A DNA stretch of 64,000 nucleotides from Hydrogenobaculum sp. 3684 (GCF_000213785.1 NC_015557.1:310001-374000), one strand, 5' to 3'; shown: positions 1 through 8,875, numbered from the stretch's first letter. Numbers and translations are program-made. Notes: a model not told the origin generated them from the letters alone.

Positions 1-1
1 T

Positions 2-256
2 ACGTTGGGAGTTTTTACTTTCAGCTATACGCTTTATAGTGTAATAATAAGAGTTTTGCTTAGCTACACTTTAGAAACCGGTTTTCTAAAATTACCCATG
101 TTTCTTATCTTTGATCTACTTGTAAAGCTAACGAACGTTGGTATTATTTATATAAAGTACCATCATATTGATTTTGGATTTTTAAGTTTTTTCATGTCAA
201 TTTTTATAGATTGTATAATATTTTTTGTGTTAGATAGGTTTTATAAAAATGTATGA
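2..256 (+). CDS. C-terminal part of a small membrane protein, probably MreD (cut by window edge)
   Basis: The reading frame is open to the left edge, so only about 84 residues are visible. They are hydrophobic, with roughly three membrane segments and a basic tail ending in FYKNV. The stop overlaps the ATG of the penicillin-binding protein gene by four bases, which indicates translational coupling. In many bacteria the gene directly before mrdA is mreD, the membrane subunit of the rod-shape complex, and the size and hydrophobicity fit. No diagnostic motif is visible, so the name rests on gene order. A TTG at base 5 could be read as a start but is probably internal. Confidence 0.5.
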   Translation, partial: TLGVFTFSYTLYSVIIRVLLSYTLETGFLKLPMFLIFDLLVKLTNVGIIYIKYHHIDFGFLSFFMSIFIDCIIFFVLDRFYKNV

Positions 257-2013
257 AGAAAAATTACATCGTTTTTGCGCTTTTAATATTATTAGCTTAT
301 ATTGCAATAGGTGCCAGATTATTTTATTTACAGGTAATAAAAGGAGACAAATATTACGAAGAGTCTAAGCAAAACTATACCAGACTTCAGATACTTTACC
401 CTCCAAGAGGTGCTATAGAAAGTTCAGATGGCAAAAAGCTTGCCTATGACGTTCCCACTTACGATCTTTATATAGATCCTCAAGAAATATCTGAAAATAA
501 AGATTTATCAAAAGAGATAGAAAAATTTAAGAACATGTTTGGTATAGATATAACTAATATTATCAAGGTAAATAAAAATTCTATAACACCTATAAAAATT
601 ATGGACAACCTAAGCACCCAGCAGCTGGAAACATTTTATGCAAATTCTTACAAGTTTCCTGGTATTTTTGTAGGTATAGTACCAAAAAGGGTGTATCCTT
701 ATGGAGATGAATACGCTCATATCCTAGGTTATGTAGGCTTGCCATCTCAAAAGGATTTAAAAGAATACAAGATAGGTCCTCAAAGCCTTGTAGGTAAAGC
801 TGGTATTGAAAAGCGATTCAATAAATATCTTATAGGTGAGCTCGGTTATAAAAAAATAATGGTGAATGCTTTGGGAAAAGAGCTTTACACTATTGATAAA
901 AAATTACCCGTACAGGGTGATACAGTAGTACTTACTATAAACTCTCAGATTCAAGACATAGTGCATAATGTGTTTTTAAGCTCTGGTCAGAAAGTGGGTG
1001 CAGTTATAGTTATGAACGCTCACAACGGTGAGATATTGGCATTGGATAGCTTTCCTGAATACAACCCAAACGATGTTTATAAAGATTGGGATAAGATTAT
1101 AAATAACCCTTTGAGGCCCTTTTTAAATAGAGCCACTGAGGCTATATATCCACCCGGCTCTGTTTTTAAGATCCCTATTGCAATAGCTGCTCTAAAATAC
1201 GGTGTTATAACTCCATCTTCTACCCTTGATTGTTCTGGGTACATTAAAGTAGGTAATCATATTTTTTATAACTGGATTAGATACGATACAGGATATCAGA
1301 CAATAGACCAGGCTATACAAAACTCTTGTGATACATTCTTTTATCAACTTGGTATGAAGCTCGGCCAGAGAAAGATATACGAAATAGAAAAAGACTTTGG
1401 ATACGGCTCTAGTATACCTTTTGAACTTTACAATTCTCCTGGGTTTTTACCTACTAAAAGCTGGAAACTAAGGAAATTTCATCAACCTTGGTATGAAGGT
1501 GATACGGTTAACATGAGTATAGGTCAAGGTTATGTGTTGGTTACTCTTCTACAGCAAGTTACCATGATGGAAGGTATAGCAAACAACGGCGTGATATATC
1601 AACCTACTTTGCTAAAAGAAATAAAAACTGCCGATGGAAAGATTGTATTTGAGAATCACCGCAAGGTTTACAAGTATGTACGAGCACCGCTAGAAGATTA
1701 CTCAATAGTTAAAAAAGGCTTAAGGGAAGTTGTTTTAAAAGGTACTGGTACAAACGCATTTTCTACTATTGTGGATATAGCAGGCAAAACTGGCACAGCT
1801 CAAGTGGTATTTGGAAAACATGTAGGCCCAAACAGTCCGTGGAAATATCAACCAGATGCTTGGTTTGTGGGCTTTGCACCGTATAGAGACCCTAAGTATG
1901 TGGTGGGAGTTATAGTAGAGCACGGTATTGAAGGAAATCTCACAGCTGCTCCTATTGTAAAAAGAATATTGGAACAAATATATATAAAAGGTATAAATAG
2001 AGAAATAAATTAA
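253..2013 (+). CDS. mrdA: Penicillin-binding protein 2 (peptidoglycan D,D-transpeptidase)
   Basis: This enzyme cross-links peptidoglycan during cell elongation, anchored in the inner membrane with its catalytic domain in the periplasm. One N-terminal membrane segment (about residues 5-27) is followed by the PBP dimerisation region and the transpeptidase domain. The catalytic triad of motifs is intact: S303-V-F-K306 (nucleophile Ser and Lys), S358-C-D360, and K512-T-G514. At 586 residues it is close to usual PBP2 length. It overlaps the preceding MreD-like gene by four bases, so the two are probably co-transcribed as a cell-shape operon. Identification is firm. PBP3/FtsI is the alternative, but the neighbour and the SCD motif favour PBP2. 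Confidence 0.9.
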   Translation: MKKNYIVFALLILLAYIAIGARLFYLQVIKGDKYYEESKQNYTRLQILYPPRGAIESSDGKKLAYDVPTYDLYIDPQEISENKDLSKEIEKFKNMFGIDITNIIKVNKNSITPIKIMDNLSTQQLETFYANSYKFPGIFVGIVPKRVYPYGDEYAHILGYVGLPSQKDLKEYKIGPQSLVGKAGIEKRFNKYLIGELGYKKIMVNALGKELYTIDKKLPVQGDTVVLTINSQIQDIVHNVFLSSGQKVGAVIVMNAHNGEILALDSFPEYNPNDVYKDWDKIINNPLRPFLNRATEAIYPPGSVFKIPIAIAALKYGVITPSSTLDCSGYIKVGNHIFYNWIRYDTGYQTIDQAIQNSCDTFFYQLGMKLGQRKIYEIEKDFGYGSSIPFELYNSPGFLPTKSWKLRKFHQPWYEGDTVNMSIGQGYVLVTLLQQVTMMEGIANNGVIYQPTLLKEIKTADGKIVFENHRKVYKYVRAPLEDYSIVKKGLREVVLKGTGTNAFSTIVDIAGKTGTAQVVFGKHVGPNSPWKYQPDAWFVGFAPYRDPKYVVGVIVEHGIEGNLTAAPIVKRILEQIYIKGINREIN

Positions 2014-2020
2014 CTTTGTA

Positions 2021-2029
2021 TGCTATAAT
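2021..2029 (+). promoter_or_regulatory. Extended -10 element (TGCTATAAT) for the Sco1-like gene
   Basis: TGCTATAAT is a consensus extended -10 (TGnTATAAT) directly after the mrdA stop. Only seven bases separate TATAAT from the GTG at 2037, so the transcript would start at or next to that codon and be leaderless. No good -35 was seen, as is common for extended -10 promoters. The spacing argues against the longer TTG start at 2016, which would lie upstream of the promoter. Confidence 0.5.
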
Positions 2030-2036
2030 ATTTTTT

Positions 2037-2609
2037 GTGAGAAAATTAACGTTAATTTTTGTTGTTATATTTAGTATTTTGCTATTTTCTTGCGAAAAGC
2101 CAGTAAACCCAAGCATAAACGCAAAACCTTTTGATTTTAAGCTTCTTTCTGGTAATAAAGAAGTATCGTTGAAAGATTATGAAAATCGTTATAAGGTAGT
2201 TTTGATTTACTTTGGTTATACTCATTGCCCTGATGTATGCCCTACGGTGTTGCACAGGCTATCTTCTATGTACAATATGCTTGGTGATGATAAAAAATAT
2301 GTAAAAGTTGTTTTTATAACTTTAGATCCCAAAAGAGATACTCCAAACGTTGCTGATGAATATGCTAAGTTCTTTAACAAAAATTTTAGCGGTTTATCCG
2401 GGGATCCAGGTTATATAAAAAAAGTAGCCGATAGCTATGGTGTGGTTTACAAAATAGTGCCTTCAAAAACACAGGGTTATCTGATAGATCATACTGACAA
2501 CATATATGTAATTTATAATAAAAGCCTAAAAACAATATTCTTTGACAAAGACCAAAACCCAAGTTATATGGCTTCTTACATAAAAAAACTTTTAAAAAGT
2601 AAAGGCTAA
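2037..2609 (+). CDS. SCO1/SenC family copper-dependent lipoprotein
   Basis: Sco proteins deliver copper to the CuA site of cytochrome c oxidase or act as thiol-disulfide reductases on the outer face of the inner membrane. A hydrophobic signal segment ends in a lipobox (LLFSC), so this is a predicted lipoprotein. The thioredoxin-like domain contains the copper-binding C-x3-C (HCPDVCP) and the later histidine in a DHTD motif. With the GTG start the protein is 190 residues, normal for the family. I chose GTG 2037 because an extended -10 box sits seven bases before it. The gene lies between mrdA and a motility-type gene and appears to have its own promoter. Confidence 0.85.
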   Translation: MRKLTLIFVVIFSILLFSCEKPVNPSINAKPFDFKLLSGNKEVSLKDYENRYKVVLIYFGYTHCPDVCPTVLHRLSSMYNMLGDDKKYVKVVFITLDPKRDTPNVADEYAKFFNKNFSGLSGDPGYIKKVADSYGVVYKIVPSKTQGYLIDHTDNIYVIYNKSLKTIFFDKDQNPSYMASYIKKLLKSKG

Positions 2610-2633
2610 AAAACTTGCTTTTTGAACCGATAT
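2607..2633 (+). promoter_or_regulatory. Candidate FliA (sigma-28) promoter
   Basis: TAAAAAAC at 2607-2614, an 11-base spacer, then ACCGATAT at 2626-2633. The flagellar sigma-28 consensus is TAAAGTTT-N11-GCCGATAA. The conserved TAAA and CCGATA cores and the exact 11-base spacing are present. It lies 28 bases upstream of a small motility-type gene, which fits a late flagellar promoter. A sigma-70 reading (TTGCTT-N17-TATATT) overlaps it and cannot be excluded. Confidence 0.5.
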
Positions 2634-2661
2634 AACTTATATTAATCAAAGGAGGTGCAAT

Positions 2662-2853
2662 ATGAGTTACATGGACATAGCAAACATAGCAACAGACATG
2701 CAGCAAGCTAAAGATGTAAACAAGCAGCAATTATGGGGCTTAAAATCTATGTTGGACAATCAATCCAACGTAGTACAACAGCTATTGGGCGAAGTTTCAA
2801 ATACAAACAACAATCCGCCAAACACAGGAGAAAAATTAAACGTAAAGGCATGA
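2662..2853 (+). CDS. Small YjfB-like putative motility protein
   Basis: A 63-residue soluble protein starting MSYMDIANIATDMQQAK, resembling the YjfB/putative motility protein family (short proteins that begin with MDIA and are predicted helical). An excellent ribosome-binding site, AAAGGAGGTG, precedes the ATG, and a FliA-like promoter lies just upstream. Its stop overlaps the ATG of the response-regulator gene (ATGA at 2850-2853), so the two are translationally coupled. Function in the family is not known. The flagellar link here is inferred from the promoter and from a FliK-like gene elsewhere in the window. Confidence 0.6.
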   Translation: MSYMDIANIATDMQQAKDVNKQQLWGLKSMLDNQSNVVQQLLGEVSNTNNNPPNTGEKLNVKA

Positions 2854-3551
2854 AGGTTCTTATAGTAGAAGACAATATAGACTTAGCACTTTCCATAAAG
2901 GATATTATAAGAAGCAAAGGATGGCTTGCGGATTTTGTATCAAACTTTGAAGACGCCAAATATGCTACAAAAGATAAGTCTTACGATATAGTGATACTAG
3001 ATTTGATGCTTGGTCCTAAAGATGGTATTGAGCTTTTAAAAAATGCTAGAGAAGAAAACTTAAAAACACCATTTTTGATACTTACCGCAAGAGATGGTAT
3101 AAACGATAAATTAACTGCTTTCAACATAGGAGCCGATGATTATCTTACAAAACCTTTTGATATGAAAGAGCTTCTTGCAAGGATAGAAGCCATTGTAAGA
3201 AGAACTAGACAAACTAGTGGCGCTGAGTTAATTTGCAATAAACTTGTACTCGACACTTCTAATTTTACAATTCAAATAGATGGTAAGGTGATACCAGCTA
3301 CTAAAAAACAATTTTTGATATTAGAAAAGCTTATTTCTAACGTTGGAAGAGTTGTAACAGTAGAACAGCTTCTTAGTTATGCGTGGGGAATAGACGAAGA
3401 GCCGTCTTCTTTTTCTTTGAGGTCCCATATTAGAACAATCAGAAAGCTTATAGACGGCTCCGGATGTCAGATAAGGACGGTTTACGGTATAGGATATTCT
3501 ATAGAACCCAAAGATAGCTCCGGTAAAACAGAAGAGACAGATTGGGATTAG
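2850..3551 (+). CDS. OmpR-family response regulator
   Basis: A 233-residue DNA-binding regulator with an N-terminal receiver domain (about residues 1-120) and a C-terminal winged helix (about 130-225). Receiver landmarks are intact: acidic pair E7/D8, phospho-acceptor D51 in VILDLML, the LTAR switch Thr region, and the conserved Lys in YLTKPFD. The C-terminal part has the typical Trans_reg_C run ending in IRTVYGIGYSIE. The start is the ATG that overlaps the stop of the motility-type gene; an in-frame extension upstream would run across that gene and looks artefactual. It overlaps the sensor kinase gene by ten bases, forming a classical pair. The stimulus is unknown. Confidence 0.9.
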   Translation: MKVLIVEDNIDLALSIKDIIRSKGWLADFVSNFEDAKYATKDKSYDIVILDLMLGPKDGIELLKNAREENLKTPFLILTARDGINDKLTAFNIGADDYLTKPFDMKELLARIEAIVRRTRQTSGAELICNKLVLDTSNFTIQIDGKVIPATKKQFLILEKLISNVGRVVTVEQLLSYAWGIDEEPSSFSLRSHIRTIRKLIDGSGCQIRTVYGIGYSIEPKDSSGKTEETDWD

Positions 3552-4705
3552 AAGAGAAAAAAGAAAATACACTTGCCTATCTTACCGTAGTATATAGTCT
3601 GGTTATTTTTGCTATAGTTTTTATATTTTCTATATCATCGTATTTGGCTTTTAGTATATTGGTAGATAACTTTGTAGCTTCAGATTTGAGACAAGAATTG
3701 CGATACATAAGCTCTCAGAATATTACCCAGAACACGAAATGGCTTACTTTTAGCGATGAATCAATAGCAGTGTTAGATAAAAGCGGTAATATAATAAGCA
3801 TATCAAAGAACTTTCCTAGTTTTAGGTTTTCAAAATTTAAACCTGGTTTTCATCTTGGATATATAAACGGTAAAAAGATTATGTATATAAGGGCTTTACT
3901 ACCTAATCATTTTACTGTGATAGTAGCAAGAAACATGACGAAATTTGAATCTATTAAGAAAAAGCTGTTGAGCAGTTTTATATTAGCCTTGGTAATACTT
4001 TCTGTAATAATAGCTTTTACAGGATTTTTTATAGCGAAAGCCATAACAAATAGCTTTATAAATTTCATGGAAAGAATATACACTATGGCTCTTAACTTTT
4101 CTCATGAGGTAAAAACACCACTAGCTATAATATCTACAAACCTTTCTTTGTTGGAAATTAATCCTGATAAAGCTTATATAGAAAGGATCTCAAGAGCTCT
4201 AAAACAATTAAACAACCTTTTAAATAAAGTAGTTTTCATAGCAAAAGCAGATGAGTATTCTATGTTAAAAAAACAAACGTTTATGCTGGAAGATGTTGTA
4301 ATGAAAGCGCTAAAAGAACTTGAGCCTATTATAGAGGAAAAAGGTTTAAAGATAGAGCTTAACATAGAGCCTATAGAGGTTACATCTTCTTGGGAGCTTT
4401 ATGAAGCTATTGTATCTAATTTATTGGAAAATGCTGTAAAATATACAAACGAAGGTTATATAAAAATAGCGGTTGTATCTGATAATAAAAATATAATTAT
4501 TAAGGTAGAAGATACTGGTGTTGGCATACCAAAAGAAAAACTCTCTACAATTACCAAAGAGTTTGAAAGAGCCAACACAGATAAACCTGGTTTTGGTCTT
4601 GGGCTTTTCATAGTATCAAAGTCAGTTGGTATATTAAAAGGTAAATTGCATATTGAATCTGAGGAAAACAAAGGCACCACTATAACAGTTTATATACCGT
4701 TTTAG
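3542..4705 (+). CDS. Membrane sensor histidine kinase
   Basis: Partner of the preceding regulator. Two membrane segments (about residues 13-38 and 143-168) bracket a periplasmic domain of about 100 residues. The H-box FSHEVKTPLAI carries phospho-acceptor H188. The catalytic domain has the N-box NLLENAVKY, the G1 box DTGVGIP and the G2 box GFGLGLF. The periplasmic part shows no recognised ligand-binding motif. Translation appears to start at TTG 3542, inside the end of the regulator gene, which couples the two. The gene ends convergently, overlapping the AI-2E transporter gene by four bases. Confidence 0.88.
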   Translation: MGLEEKKENTLAYLTVVYSLVIFAIVFIFSISSYLAFSILVDNFVASDLRQELRYISSQNITQNTKWLTFSDESIAVLDKSGNIISISKNFPSFRFSKFKPGFHLGYINGKKIMYIRALLPNHFTVIVARNMTKFESIKKKLLSSFILALVILSVIIAFTGFFIAKAITNSFINFMERIYTMALNFSHEVKTPLAIISTNLSLLEINPDKAYIERISRALKQLNNLLNKVVFIAKADEYSMLKKQTFMLEDVVMKALKELEPIIEEKGLKIELNIEPIEVTSSWELYEAIVSNLLENAVKYTNEGYIKIAVVSDNKNIIIKVEDTGVGIPKEKLSTITKEFERANTDKPGFGLGLFIVSKSVGILKGKLHIESEENKGTTITVYIPF

Positions 4706-5763
4706 GAAAATTTTTCTTTGTATATGTTAAAGGCTGTAATAAGGGTTGTAAATACTATAGGACCTAAAAACATACCCAAAAATCCCATACTAAACAACCC
4801 ACCCAAGACAGACAAAGATAGCAGTATATAAGGTATGTGTATGGCTTTTTTCATAAGAAGAGGTCTTACAAAGTTATCTGAACCTATTATAAATAAGATT
4901 GAATAGGCAAATGCTTCTAACGATGCTAACAAACCACTTTGATAAGCTACGTAAAATCCATAGGGTATCCATACTAAAGCCGTACCAAGAGGTGGTATAA
5001 AAGAAGACATAAATGTTGCAAAAGCAAGCACCAGAGCATAGTTTGGAGTAAAGTAATAATACATAAAAAATCCAAATATAGCCTGTATCAGCGCAGTACC
5101 AACGAAACCATATACTACGCTAAGTACTGTGGAATATACAGTTTTTAGTATTGTATCAAAATCTTTTGTGTTTATTGGGGTTATATCTTTTACAAAATCT
5201 ATAAACTTATCCCAATCTCTTAACATAAAAAATGTTGACATAAGAAATATAAGAGCTTTTAACATAAAACTACCCAAAAAAAGCACCATGTTTTTTAGTT
5301 GATCACCCAAAAAAGAGGCAGCGTAGGTAAGTATAGAGTTAGCAGCTTGGTTTATAGTGGGGGCATTAAGATGCAAAAACCTCAAAAATTTGTAGTAGGT
5401 AATATGTTTGCCAATGATTGGCAATTTTTTGGATATAAGATACACTTTTTGTTGGTCAAGGCTCATTAAGAATGCACTAGCGTTTTGCACAAGGTAAATG
5501 CCTTGCTCTATTATGAGTACTCCAAACACAGAAAACGGTATTACTACTATTAGCAATATAAGGATTGTGATAATTAAAGAACTTAAGTTTTCAGATTTTA
5601 GTATATGAGAAAGTTTTTTGTGAAGCGGATAAAATACTATTATAGCTATCATAGACCAAACGATAGGTGTAAAAAAAGGAGCTATCGTGTATATTGCAAG
5701 GATTATAAGTATTATTAAAAATATTGTAAAACTTATGTTTATCTTCTTATCTTTTTTTAGCAT
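4702..5763 (-). CDS. AI-2E family (YdiK/PerM-like) membrane transporter
   Basis: A 353-residue integral membrane protein with about seven to eight hydrophobic segments. Its C-terminal signature (PLLMKKAIHIPYILLSLSVLGG followed by G-LGMFLGPIV) is typical of the AI-2E transporter family. The family name comes from TqsA; most members are uncharacterised and some are Na+/H+ antiporters, so substrate cannot be assigned. It is the last gene of a minus-strand run and overlaps the preceding engB by 17 bases. Confidence 0.75.
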   Translation of the reverse strand: MLKKDKKINISFTIFLIILIILAIYTIAPFFTPIVWSMIAIIVFYPLHKKLSHILKSENLSSLIITILILLIVVIPFSVFGVLIIEQGIYLVQNASAFLMSLDQQKVYLISKKLPIIGKHITYYKFLRFLHLNAPTINQAANSILTYAASFLGDQLKNMVLFLGSFMLKALIFLMSTFFMLRDWDKFIDFVKDITPINTKDFDTILKTVYSTVLSVVYGFVGTALIQAIFGFFMYYYFTPNYALVLAFATFMSSFIPPLGTALVWIPYGFYVAYQSGLLASLEAFAYSILFIIGSDNFVRPLLMKKAIHIPYILLSLSVLGGLFSMGFLGMFLGPIVFTTLITAFNIYKEKFS

Positions 5764-6301
5764 GGCTTAGTTCTTTGATTATAGCTTTTAGCTGTTTTAT
5801 GCCTATGCCATCTTTTGAAGAGGTTTGTATGATGTTTTTATCAAAAGCTTTTAAACGATTTAGCGTATTGGCAAGTTCTTTTTGAGTGGCTTTGTCTACT
5901 TTTGTTAAGACTAATATTGTGTTTAAGCTTTTACTATCAAGATAATCAATAAGCATATTATCAAGTTCCGTAGGACCTACCACAGAGTCTATTAAAGCAA
6001 AAACACACAATATATTTTCACCATAGTTTTCTATAAAATCGTTTATTATGTTTGCCCATTTGTTTCTTTCTTCTTTTGATCTTTTAGCATATCCATAGCC
6101 AGGCGTATCTACTATATAAATATTTTCTTCTATATAAAAGTTTAAAGTAGCGGTGAGACCAGGGTCTTTGCTTACCCTTGCTATTTTTGTGTTGGCAATG
6201 GCGTTTATTAAAGATGATTTACCTACGTTTGAGCGCCCAGTTAGTAGTATACAAGGTTTGTCTTCTGGAAAATCTTTTACATAGGAACCTTTGAACTTCA
6301 T
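5747..6301 (-). CDS. engB: Ribosome-biogenesis GTP-binding protein EngB (YsxC/YihA)
   Basis: An essential-type small GTPase needed for assembly of the large ribosomal subunit. The 184 residues show the G motifs in order: G1 GRSNVGKSS (about 22-30), G2 around GLTATLNF, G3 DTPGYGYA, G4 TKVD, and G5 SSKDG near the C terminus. Length and motif spacing match the EngB family. It overlaps trpS by four bases upstream and the AI-2E gene by 17 downstream, so it lies in a translation-linked operon. Confidence 0.92.
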   Translation of the reverse strand: MKFKGSYVKDFPEDKPCILLTGRSNVGKSSLINAIANTKIARVSKDPGLTATLNFYIEENIYIVDTPGYGYAKRSKEERNKWANIINDFIENYGENILCVFALIDSVVGPTELDNMLIDYLDSKSLNTILVLTKVDKATQKELANTLNRLKAFDKNIIQTSSKDGIGIKQLKAIIKELSHAKKR

Positions 6302-7473
6302 AGACCCAATATGTCGTTTATAGAGTCCATGTTTGATTTTGCTATTTGGTTTGCCTTTTTGTTGCCCTCTTCCAATATGTTTTTTACCATATCTTTGTCT
6401 ATATCTTTTCTTTTTTCTCTTATAGGTGCTAAAAAGTTATTTAGATTTTTAGCAAGTATTTTCTTGCATTCTACACAGCCAAGTTTACCGCTTTTACAAT
6501 CAAGCTCTATATTTGAGGTTTCATCTAAGTTTGTAAAAATCTTATGATAGCTAAACACGTTGCATTTCTCAGGATGACCAGGGTCGTTTTTTCTAAGTTT
6601 TTCTGGATCTGTAAACATCTTCATAATCTTTGACGTGGTTTCTTCTTCTGTTTCATCTATCATAATTGTGTTGTTGTAAGATTTGCTCATCTTCCGTCCA
6701 TCTGTGCCAAGAAGTTTTGGAGTTTCTGTAAGTATGGCTTTTGGTTCTTTGAAAAATTCTTTGTAAAGATAGTTAAACCTTCTGGCTATCTCCCTCGTTA
6801 TTTCTATGTGTGGAAGCTGATCTTCTCCTACTGGTACACCATCAGCGTTGTAAATTAATATATCTGAGGCCATCAAAACAGGATATCCAAAAAATCCAAA
6901 GGTATCTGTCTCGTAAAAATCTCTTTTTGATATGTTTAGCTCTCCAAGTTTTTCTTTATCTATTGCCCCTTCTATTAAAAGCTTTATAAAAATATCCGTT
7001 AGTCCATCCAACAAAACTTTTTTAAACATCGCTTCATCTTCTACGATTGCAGGAGCGTGCTTAAGCATAATATCTACAAGAGGTGTCAATTTTTCAGAGT
7101 ACTCTTTTTCTACATGGTTTATCTTTAGTAGGTTGTATTTTGTATCTTTATAAGTGGGATTTAGTTCTAACCAGCTTTTTGGGGTTATCATACTAAGTAT
7201 AAGATTTAACTCCGCATGATATTTTACTTTTGATTGAACAAACAGCGTAGATTTATTTGGGTCAAGACCCATTGCAATCCAATCTGCCACCATCTCAAGC
7301 GTATTTTCTTTTATTTTTGATATATCTTTATAAGAAGTGGTAAGAGCATGCCAATCTGCCACAAAAAATAGAGTCTCGTGTTCTTTTTGTAAGTCTACCC
7401 AGTTTTTAACAGCTCCAAAAAAGTGCCCTATATGAAGTTTTCCAGTGGGTCTCATGCCACTTACTATTCTCAT
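6298..7473 (-). CDS. trpS: Tryptophanyl-tRNA synthetase with probable [4Fe-4S] motif
   Basis: This class Ic synthetase charges tRNA-Trp. The HIGH-type signature KLHIGH lies near residue 12 and the KMSKS loop (GRKMSKSYNN) is intact. At 391 residues it is about 60 longer than Bacillus TrpRS. The C-terminal part contains C304-x21-C326-x6-C333-x2-C336, very close to the C-x22-C-x6-C-x2-C motif that binds a [4Fe-4S] cluster in Thermotoga maritima TrpRS. The gene overlaps the site-2 protease gene and engB by four bases each. Cluster binding here is inferred from the motif. Confidence 0.92.
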   Translation of the reverse strand: MRIVSGMRPTGKLHIGHFFGAVKNWVDLQKEHETLFFVADWHALTTSYKDISKIKENTLEMVADWIAMGLDPNKSTLFVQSKVKYHAELNLILSMITPKSWLELNPTYKDTKYNLLKINHVEKEYSEKLTPLVDIMLKHAPAIVEDEAMFKKVLLDGLTDIFIKLLIEGAIDKEKLGELNISKRDFYETDTFGFFGYPVLMASDILIYNADGVPVGEDQLPHIEITREIARRFNYLYKEFFKEPKAILTETPKLLGTDGRKMSKSYNNTIMIDETEEETTSKIMKMFTDPEKLRKNDPGHPEKCNVFSYHKIFTNLDETSNIELDCKSGKLGCVECKKILAKNLNNFLAPIREKRKDIDKDMVKNILEEGNKKANQIAKSNMDSINDILGL

Positions 7474-8132
7474 ATACCGAATCCACCCAATAGTATTCTA
7501 TAGGCAATGGCTATAAAAGGATATATAATTTTACCTATTACACCAGTAAAAATAAGCACAGTAAGTATCAAAAACCCATAAGGTTCAAACTTATAAAACT
7601 CTTCCCAATACTTTACAGAAAAGAAACTCATAACAATACGGCTTCCATCCAAAGGAGGTATAGGCAAAAGATTAAAAAACGCCAACACTAAGTTTATTAT
7701 AACAAGCTCTCTAGAAAACCACAAAAGAGGTTCTACAACGCTTGCGAAAAAAAATGGATTTATATCAGATGCTATAGTGCTTTCTAAAAGCCTAAAAGAA
7801 ACAGCACCTAATATTGCCATCGCTATGTTGGCCAAAGCACCAGCTGACGATACAATAAGCATACCCATCCTTAAGTCTTTAAATCTGTATGGGTTTATAG
7901 GTACTGGTTTTGCCCATCCAAAAAGTATAGGAGAACCTACAAGCATCAAAATCCCAGGTAATATAATAGTACCAAGCAAATCTATATGAGGAATTGGATT
8001 TATTGTTAGCCTTCCAGCTTCCTTGGCGCTTTTATCCCCCATCCAATAGGCCGCTGCCCCATGAGCTATTTCATGAAATATAACAGCCATCATTAAAGCC
8101 GGTATAGTAATTACTATTTGCTCAAAGTTCAT
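7470..8132 (-). CDS. Site-2-protease-type membrane metalloprotease (M50)
   Basis: A 220-residue membrane protein with the zinc-ligand motif H20-E-I-A-H24 in the first membrane segment and the second-ligand motif NLLPIPPLDGSRI around residues 155-167. It is one of the short prokaryotic M50 proteases without PDZ or CBS domains. Such proteases cut within the membrane; substrates of this subfamily are largely unknown. The gene starts one base from the end of the zinc-ribbon gene and overlaps trpS by four bases. Confidence 0.85.
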   Translation of the reverse strand: MNFEQIVITIPALMMAVIFHEIAHGAAAYWMGDKSAKEAGRLTINPIPHIDLLGTIILPGILMLVGSPILFGWAKPVPINPYRFKDLRMGMLIVSSAGALANIAMAILGAVSFRLLESTIASDINPFFFASVVEPLLWFSRELVIINLVLAFFNLLPIPPLDGSRIVMSFFSVKYWEEFYKFEPYGFLILTVLIFTGVIGKIIYPFIAIAYRILLGGFGI

Positions 8133-8845
8133 TATTTTATTATATCAGATTGTTTATATATAATGCGCTGACAGTTAGGACACATAAAGCTAGGTATGTT
8201 ATTTTGGATTAGCCTGTTGTAAAAGTCTATTGGCAATATAGTTCCACAATAAGAGCAGGCTTTGTTATCTATTGGTACAAAAACAGGTTGTACTCTTTTT
8301 TTAATATCTTCATAAAAATCTATAAGGCTTTTCTCTAAAGTATCTTTGTAGTCTTTTATATCTTTTTCCGCTTTGAGTATAGATTGTTCTATGCTTTCTA
8401 GATCTTCTTTTAAATTTCTTATCTCTTCTTGTAAGCGTTTTTGTTTTAAAAGTAAATCTTTTAATTCGTTTGAGTTTTCTATATTGCTAAGTTGTATATA
8501 CGCTTGTTTTAACCTATTTTTTGTATTTATAATAGCGTTTTCTGTTTTTGATTTTTCTCTCAACACATTTTTATACAGCTCTTTGCTTTTGATGGTTCTT
8601 AGGGATTCTGTTATCTTTTTGAGATTTTTTTCGTGATTTTCTATGGTTTTTAGTAGTTCTTCTATTAGTTTTTTGATATTTTCTTTTTCTTTGTTTATGC
8701 TTTCTACCTCTTTTAATACGTTGCTAAGCTCTTGCTCAAAGTGTTGTATTTCTTTCAATATTTTTTCTTTTTCTTTTAAAAGCCTAAAAAATCTTTCTTC
8801 TTTTTCCTGTAATAAAATAAGACTCCTTAAACTATCTTTATCCAT
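8132..8845 (-). CDS. Coiled-coil protein with C4 zinc ribbon (CT398-like)
   Basis: A 237-residue protein, nearly all charged heptad-rich helix up to about residue 190, followed by a zinc ribbon with C-x2-C (CSYCG) and C-x2-C (CPNCQ). This is the layout of the CT398/FlxA-type family, found widely in bacteria, whose members have been linked to type III export and flagellar regulation in some species. A TATAAT-like box (8860-8865 on this strand) lies 14 bases before the ATG, so this is probably the first gene of the run that continues into the protease, trpS and engB. The exact function is unknown. Confidence 0.75.
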   Translation of the reverse strand: MDKDSLRSLILLQEKEERFFRLLKEKEKILKEIQHFEQELSNVLKEVESINKEKENIKKLIEELLKTIENHEKNLKKITESLRTIKSKELYKNVLREKSKTENAIINTKNRLKQAYIQLSNIENSNELKDLLLKQKRLQEEIRNLKEDLESIEQSILKAEKDIKDYKDTLEKSLIDFYEDIKKRVQPVFVPIDNKACSYCGTILPIDFYNRLIQNNIPSFMCPNCQRIIYKQSDIIK

Positions 8846-8875
8846 ATGTGTAATCTAATATTATATCAGATAAGG

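Noticed and set aside
2733-2849. N-terminal extension of the response regulator
   Set aside because: It would overlap the motility-type gene in another frame; the receiver domain begins exactly at ATG 2850, which overlaps that gene's stop.
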